From Candidatus Onthoplasma faecipullorum (lineage in GTDB: Bacteria > Bacillota > Clostridia > Christensenellales > UBA1242), in assembly GCA_019120295.1 (NCBI GenBank), contig DWVI01000004.1, forward strand, positions 1 through 64,000: 64,000 bases of DNA. The letters run 5' to 3'. The notes under the pieces are model-generated. The model was not told the DNA's origin, ran no database searches, and was given only the letters and a program-made list of their open reading frames with translations. Positions 61,229 to 64,000 of this stretch are shown here, piece by piece. The translations under genes were made by a program, and so were the position numbers. Positions within the stretch are counted from its first letter, which is position 1; each line of letters opens with the position of its first letter.

Positions 61229-62578
61229 ATGTTTTTACTTGACCAATGGAAAAAAGTTTTAAACAAACTCGAAAACGAATTGACGGCTGTAAATTTTGAT
61301 TTATGGGTAAACACACTTACACCTATTCAGTATGCAAACGACGAATTGATACTAATGGCACCAAGTGTAACAGCAAAAAACCAAGTTAATCAACCAGCAA
61401 TACTAGATAAAATAACAAAGTGCGTTCACGCTGAATTTACACCATACACATTCGTTAGAGTTACAGAAGCACAGGAATATCAAGAGAGTATTAGGCGTCA
61501 GGAAACAGAAATAGACCGAATTATGCAGGAAACGCCAAACTTAAAATCAAAGTTTAATAAAAAATACACTTTTGAAAACTTTGTGGTAGGAAAATCAAAT
61601 CAGGTTGTATGTGCAGCAATGCAAAGCGTTGCAGAACACCCAAGCCAAAAATTCAATCCGCTATTTATTTATGGTGGTGTTGGACTTGGTAAAACCCACC
61701 TGCTTCACGCTGTTGGCAACTATTTAAACGAACACAGGCCAGATTTAAACGTTTTATATGTAACCTGTGAAAAGTTTACCAACGATTATGTTGATAGTAT
61801 TAGAAACGGAAAAGAAAAATCAAATCTCGATTTTAGAGATAAGTATCGTAGCGTAGATGTTCTAATGATTGACGACATTCAATTTATTAGCAACAAAATG
61901 GGAATTCAAGAAGAATTCTTCCACACATTCAATGATTTATATCAAAACAATAAACAAATAATTATTGCTTCCGATCGTTCACCAAAAGAAATGAGCGCAC
62001 TTGAAGAAAGACTTAGAAGTAGATTTTCTAGCGGACTTATTCAAGACATTCAAGAACCAGATTATGAAACAAAGGTTGCAATTTTAAATAAAAAGTGTAG
62101 CCAAGAAGGATATTTGGTTGATAAAGACGTAATTGATTTTATTGCACAAAAAACTGGAACCAACATTCGTGAAATGGAAGGAATTTTATCAAAGGTAGTG
62201 TTTTATGCTAGCCTTCAAAATAAAACTCACGCGTCTATGGAAGATGCTCACGAAGCCTTAAAAGATTATGGTGAAACTGAAAAAACAAATCTCGATGCTG
62301 AAAAAATATTAAACACAGTTTGCGATTTCTTCAAAGTTACGAAAGAAGACTTAATTGGTAAAAAGAAAAATAAAGAGATTGTTGAACCACGTCAATTGTG
62401 TATATACTTGATAAACGACATGTTAAACATTCCACTAACAGCAATCGGAGCAATGTTTGGTGGTAGAGACCACACAACAATAATGCATGCTCGTGATAAA
62501 ATTAGCAATCAAGTTAAAGTTAACCCACATATTAGAACTTTGGTGAACGATATCAGAAGTCAATTATTAAAATATTAA
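61229..62578 (+). CDS. dnaA: Chromosomal replication initiator DnaA
   Basis: A 449-aa AAA+ initiator. Domain I is at residues 1-80, a short linker (about 85-110) precedes FENFVVGKSNQ, and Walker A is GGVGLGKTHLLHA near 150-162. Walker B is VDVLMIDDIQFIS, and domain IV has the signature GGRDHTTIMHARDKI near the C-terminus, which binds DnaA boxes. AGGAG precedes the ATG. It opens the origin in the spacer directly upstream. Confidence 0.98.
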   Translation: MFLLDQWKKVLNKLENELTAVNFDLWVNTLTPIQYANDELILMAPSVTAKNQVNQPAILDKITKCVHAEFTPYTFVRVTEAQEYQESIRRQETEIDRIMQETPNLKSKFNKKYTFENFVVGKSNQVVCAAMQSVAEHPSQKFNPLFIYGGVGLGKTHLLHAVGNYLNEHRPDLNVLYVTCEKFTNDYVDSIRNGKEKSNLDFRDKYRSVDVLMIDDIQFISNKMGIQEEFFHTFNDLYQNNKQIIIASDRSPKEMSALEERLRSRFSSGLIQDIQEPDYETKVAILNKKCSQEGYLVDKDVIDFIAQKTGTNIREMEGILSKVVFYASLQNKTHASMEDAHEALKDYGETEKTNLDAEKILNTVCDFFKVTKEDLIGKKKNKEIVEPRQLCIYLINDMLNIPLTAIGAMFGGRDHTTIMHARDKISNQVKVNPHIRTLVNDIRSQLLKY

Positions 62579-62585
62579 AAAATCG

Positions 62586-62614
62586 CCACATAGTTTTATC
62601 TATGTGGTTTTTAT
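62586..62614 (+). terminator. Intrinsic terminator after dnaA
   Basis: CCACATAG pairs with CTATGTGG across 6 nt and is followed by TTTTTATTT. Confidence 0.9.
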
Positions 62615-62642
62615 TTATATAAAACAAAAATTTAATAAAAAA

Positions 62643-62675
62643 TAAAAAAATCAACGCATATTGCGTGATTTTTTA
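62643..62675. terminator. Terminator between dnaA and recF
   Basis: AAAAAATCAACGCA pairs with TGCGTGATTTTTT across 3 nt with one bulge. It serves recF on the minus strand and may back up the dnaA terminator. Confidence 0.75.
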
Positions 62676-62712
62676 TGTTTTTTGACATGTTTTAGTTAAA
62701 ATTTTAAAATTT

Positions 62713-63798
62713 TTAATTATCATTTGTTACAACTCTACCATTTTTAATTTTAATTTCATTGTATTCAAAATTTAATTTAGGAATAGATGTGCACGTTATT
62801 AATGTTTGATAATTTTTTGTTAACTCTAACATTTTATTTTGCCTTGAATAATCTAATTCACTTAACACATCGTCTAGCAACAATATAGGATACTCTCCAA
62901 TTTGATTTTTTATAACTTCCATCAGCGCTAGTTTTACAACTAATGCAACTGTTCTTTGTTGACCTTGACTAGCATAATATTTACAGTCAAGTCCATTTAT
63001 TTTAAAAATTATATCATCACGATGCGGACCAAAACAAGTGTAACCCAATTCTATTTCTTTATCAATATTCTTTTCAAACAAATCATTTAATTGTTCTTTA
63101 ATTGATTTGTTTTCAGTGTTAAAACTATAAAAAATTTCTAAATTTTCCGTTTCCGTTATAGTTTTATGAATGTTTTTTGCAATATTTTTTAAATTTTCAA
63201 TAAATTTTACTCGTTTTATTATAATTTGTTCAGCAGTATCAATTAGTTGTGGAGTAAATAATTTTAACTCTTCAAGTTTGGTTTCCCTGCTTGCATTTGT
63301 TTTAAGTATAGTATTACGTTGTTTTAAAATTTTATCATATTTAATAATATCATATAAATAAGTTTTATCAAATTGACTAATCGAAACATCTAAAAATGTT
63401 CGTCTATCTTCCGGAACTTCTTTAATAAGTTTTAATTCGTCCGGGCTGAAATAAACAACTGAAAGTATACCCACGAGTTCGGCAAGTTTTAAAATGTTTA
63501 AATTATTCACTCTAATAGATTTTTTATTTGCTCTATCAAGTAACATTTGAATTGTTTTATTTCCTTCGCGAGTTGTAAAATTTATTTCAACGCGCGCAAT
63601 GTTTGAATCAAATTTTATTATTTGTTTGTCTTTACTGTTTTTGGGGCTTTTTCCAACACTTAACAAATAAATGCTTTCAAGTAAATTTGTTTTACCTTGC
63701 GCATTTTTTCCAACAATGAAATTGATACCATCTTCTAAAGACACACTTGCATTTTCGTAGTTTCTAAAATTATTAAGATTTATCGTGTTAATTTTCAT
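62713..63798 (-). CDS. recF: DNA repair/gap-binding ATPase RecF
   Basis: A 361-aa SMC-like ATPase. Walker A is FIVGKNAQGKTNLLESIYLL near residues 27-46, the signature region is YASQGQQRTVALVVKLALME, and Walker B is PILLLDDVLSELD near 301-313. The N-terminus INTINLNNFRNYENASV is typical. RecF loads RecA at single-strand gaps together with RecO and RecR. It converges on dnaA, and the intergenic space holds two terminators. The usual dnaA-dnaN-recF collinear order is therefore lost here. Confidence 0.96.
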   Translation of the reverse strand: MKINTINLNNFRNYENASVSLEDGINFIVGKNAQGKTNLLESIYLLSVGKSPKNSKDKQIIKFDSNIARVEINFTTREGNKTIQMLLDRANKKSIRVNNLNILKLAELVGILSVVYFSPDELKLIKEVPEDRRTFLDVSISQFDKTYLYDIIKYDKILKQRNTILKTNASRETKLEELKLFTPQLIDTAEQIIIKRVKFIENLKNIAKNIHKTITETENLEIFYSFNTENKSIKEQLNDLFEKNIDKEIELGYTCFGPHRDDIIFKINGLDCKYYASQGQQRTVALVVKLALMEVIKNQIGEYPILLLDDVLSELDYSRQNKMLELTKNYQTLITCTSIPKLNFEYNEIKIKNGRVVTNDN

Positions 63799-63939
63799 TT
63801 ACTATATTTTAGTTTAAAATTTTTGTTATGTCAATCATGTGTATATCAAAAATTTTTCAAAACTTAAAAATTTAACACTAAATTTTAATAAATAATTAGT
63901 TTTAAACACTAGTTTAACAAAATTTTAAAACTTTTTATT

Positions 63940-64000
63940 ATTATATAATATATATACCTTATATAATATATATAAATATATATACCTTATATAATATATA
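63940..64000. repeat. AT-only tandem repeat at window end
   Basis: A run of TATATACCTTATATAATATA units, each nearly palindromic, interrupted only by CC pairs; it continues to the window edge. It could be a duplex-unwinding or structural element upstream of recF. Confidence 0.6.

Noticed and set aside
1..64000. CRISPR array, retron or diversity-generating retroelement
   Set aside because: No regularly spaced direct repeats with unique spacers, no reverse transcriptase and no Cas genes were seen.

Overview
The window comes from a low-GC, anaerobic, probably endospore-forming member of the Firmicutes, most likely an uncultured Clostridia lineage. Support for this is the AT-rich sequence with AAAGGAG-type ribosome binding sites, a canonical Spo0A regulator, a SPOCS/DUF3794-LysM spore-coat-type protein, Veg, a desulfoferrodoxin (superoxide reductase) and the Firmicutes-style rpmH-rnpA-yidD-yidC-jag block. 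I did not attempt a species assignment.

Layout. (1) 1-16.2 kb is accessory DNA: the 3' end of a PcfJ-like gene, a double-HTH repressor diverging from a SLOG-fold protein, a GmrSD-like DUF262 protein, an ADP-ribosylglycohydrolase next to a zinc-ribbon protein, and a six-gene extended type III restriction-modification operon (SNF2-type helicase, DUF4391, 4-TM protein, Mod, 2-TM protein, Res). (2) 16.3-28.6 kb looks like an integrated filamentous-phage (inovirus-like) element. It has an HUH replication initiator, small basic proteins, a Zot/pI-type ATPase, a coiled-coil/BspA-type LRR surface protein, membrane-anchored proteins, a 52-aa single-span peptide, a LexA-like repressor with two operator copies, and a large serine recombinase. 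A possible nuclease gene and a tRNA 3'-end remnant (about 30.05 kb) follow. (3) 30.3-49.2 kb is chromosomal backbone: CCA-adding enzyme, two small HTH regulators, Veg, a SIMPL protein, rpmH-rnpA-yidD-yidC-jag, a second ADP-ribosylglycohydrolase/zinc-ribbon pair, spo0A, a SPOCS protein, gpsA-lysS, a Nudix hydrolase and tRNA-Leu(CAG). (4) 49.3-59.3 kb is a second accessory block inserted between tRNA-Leu and dnaN. It has a second type III-like R-M operon with a small membrane/coiled-coil gene between res and mod, a sigma-like regulator and a second large serine recombinase. (5) 59.4-64 kb is the origin region. dnaN and dnaA diverge around a DnaA-box-bearing AT-rich spacer, and recF converges on dnaA, which differs from the usual collinear dnaA-dnaN-recF order.

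The most unusual signal is a two-hairpin non-coding module present upstream of both R-M operons (16.32-16.50 kb and 55.99-56.26 kb). H1 is a perfect 16-bp inverted repeat with an identical 28-nt spacer length and compensatory changes in the inner stem. H2 has a different stem in each copy but the same loop core, GCGCA(A)GGCTT. A third, left-half copy lies at 57.47 kb before the second recombinase. The first copy abuts the end of the inovirus-like rep gene. I infer that H1/H2 is a replication or packaging element shared by a filamentous prophage and a second, satellite-like element that carries no rep, Zot or coat genes but does carry an R-M system. A TTTRTRYGYACTT motif also occurs in both elements. 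Other observations are paired Spo0A boxes (including one at oriC), a short palindrome shared by an HTH gene promoter and the dnaN promoter, a synonymously diverged remnant of a duplicated gene, and a duplicated ADP-ribosylglycohydrolase/zinc-ribbon pair.
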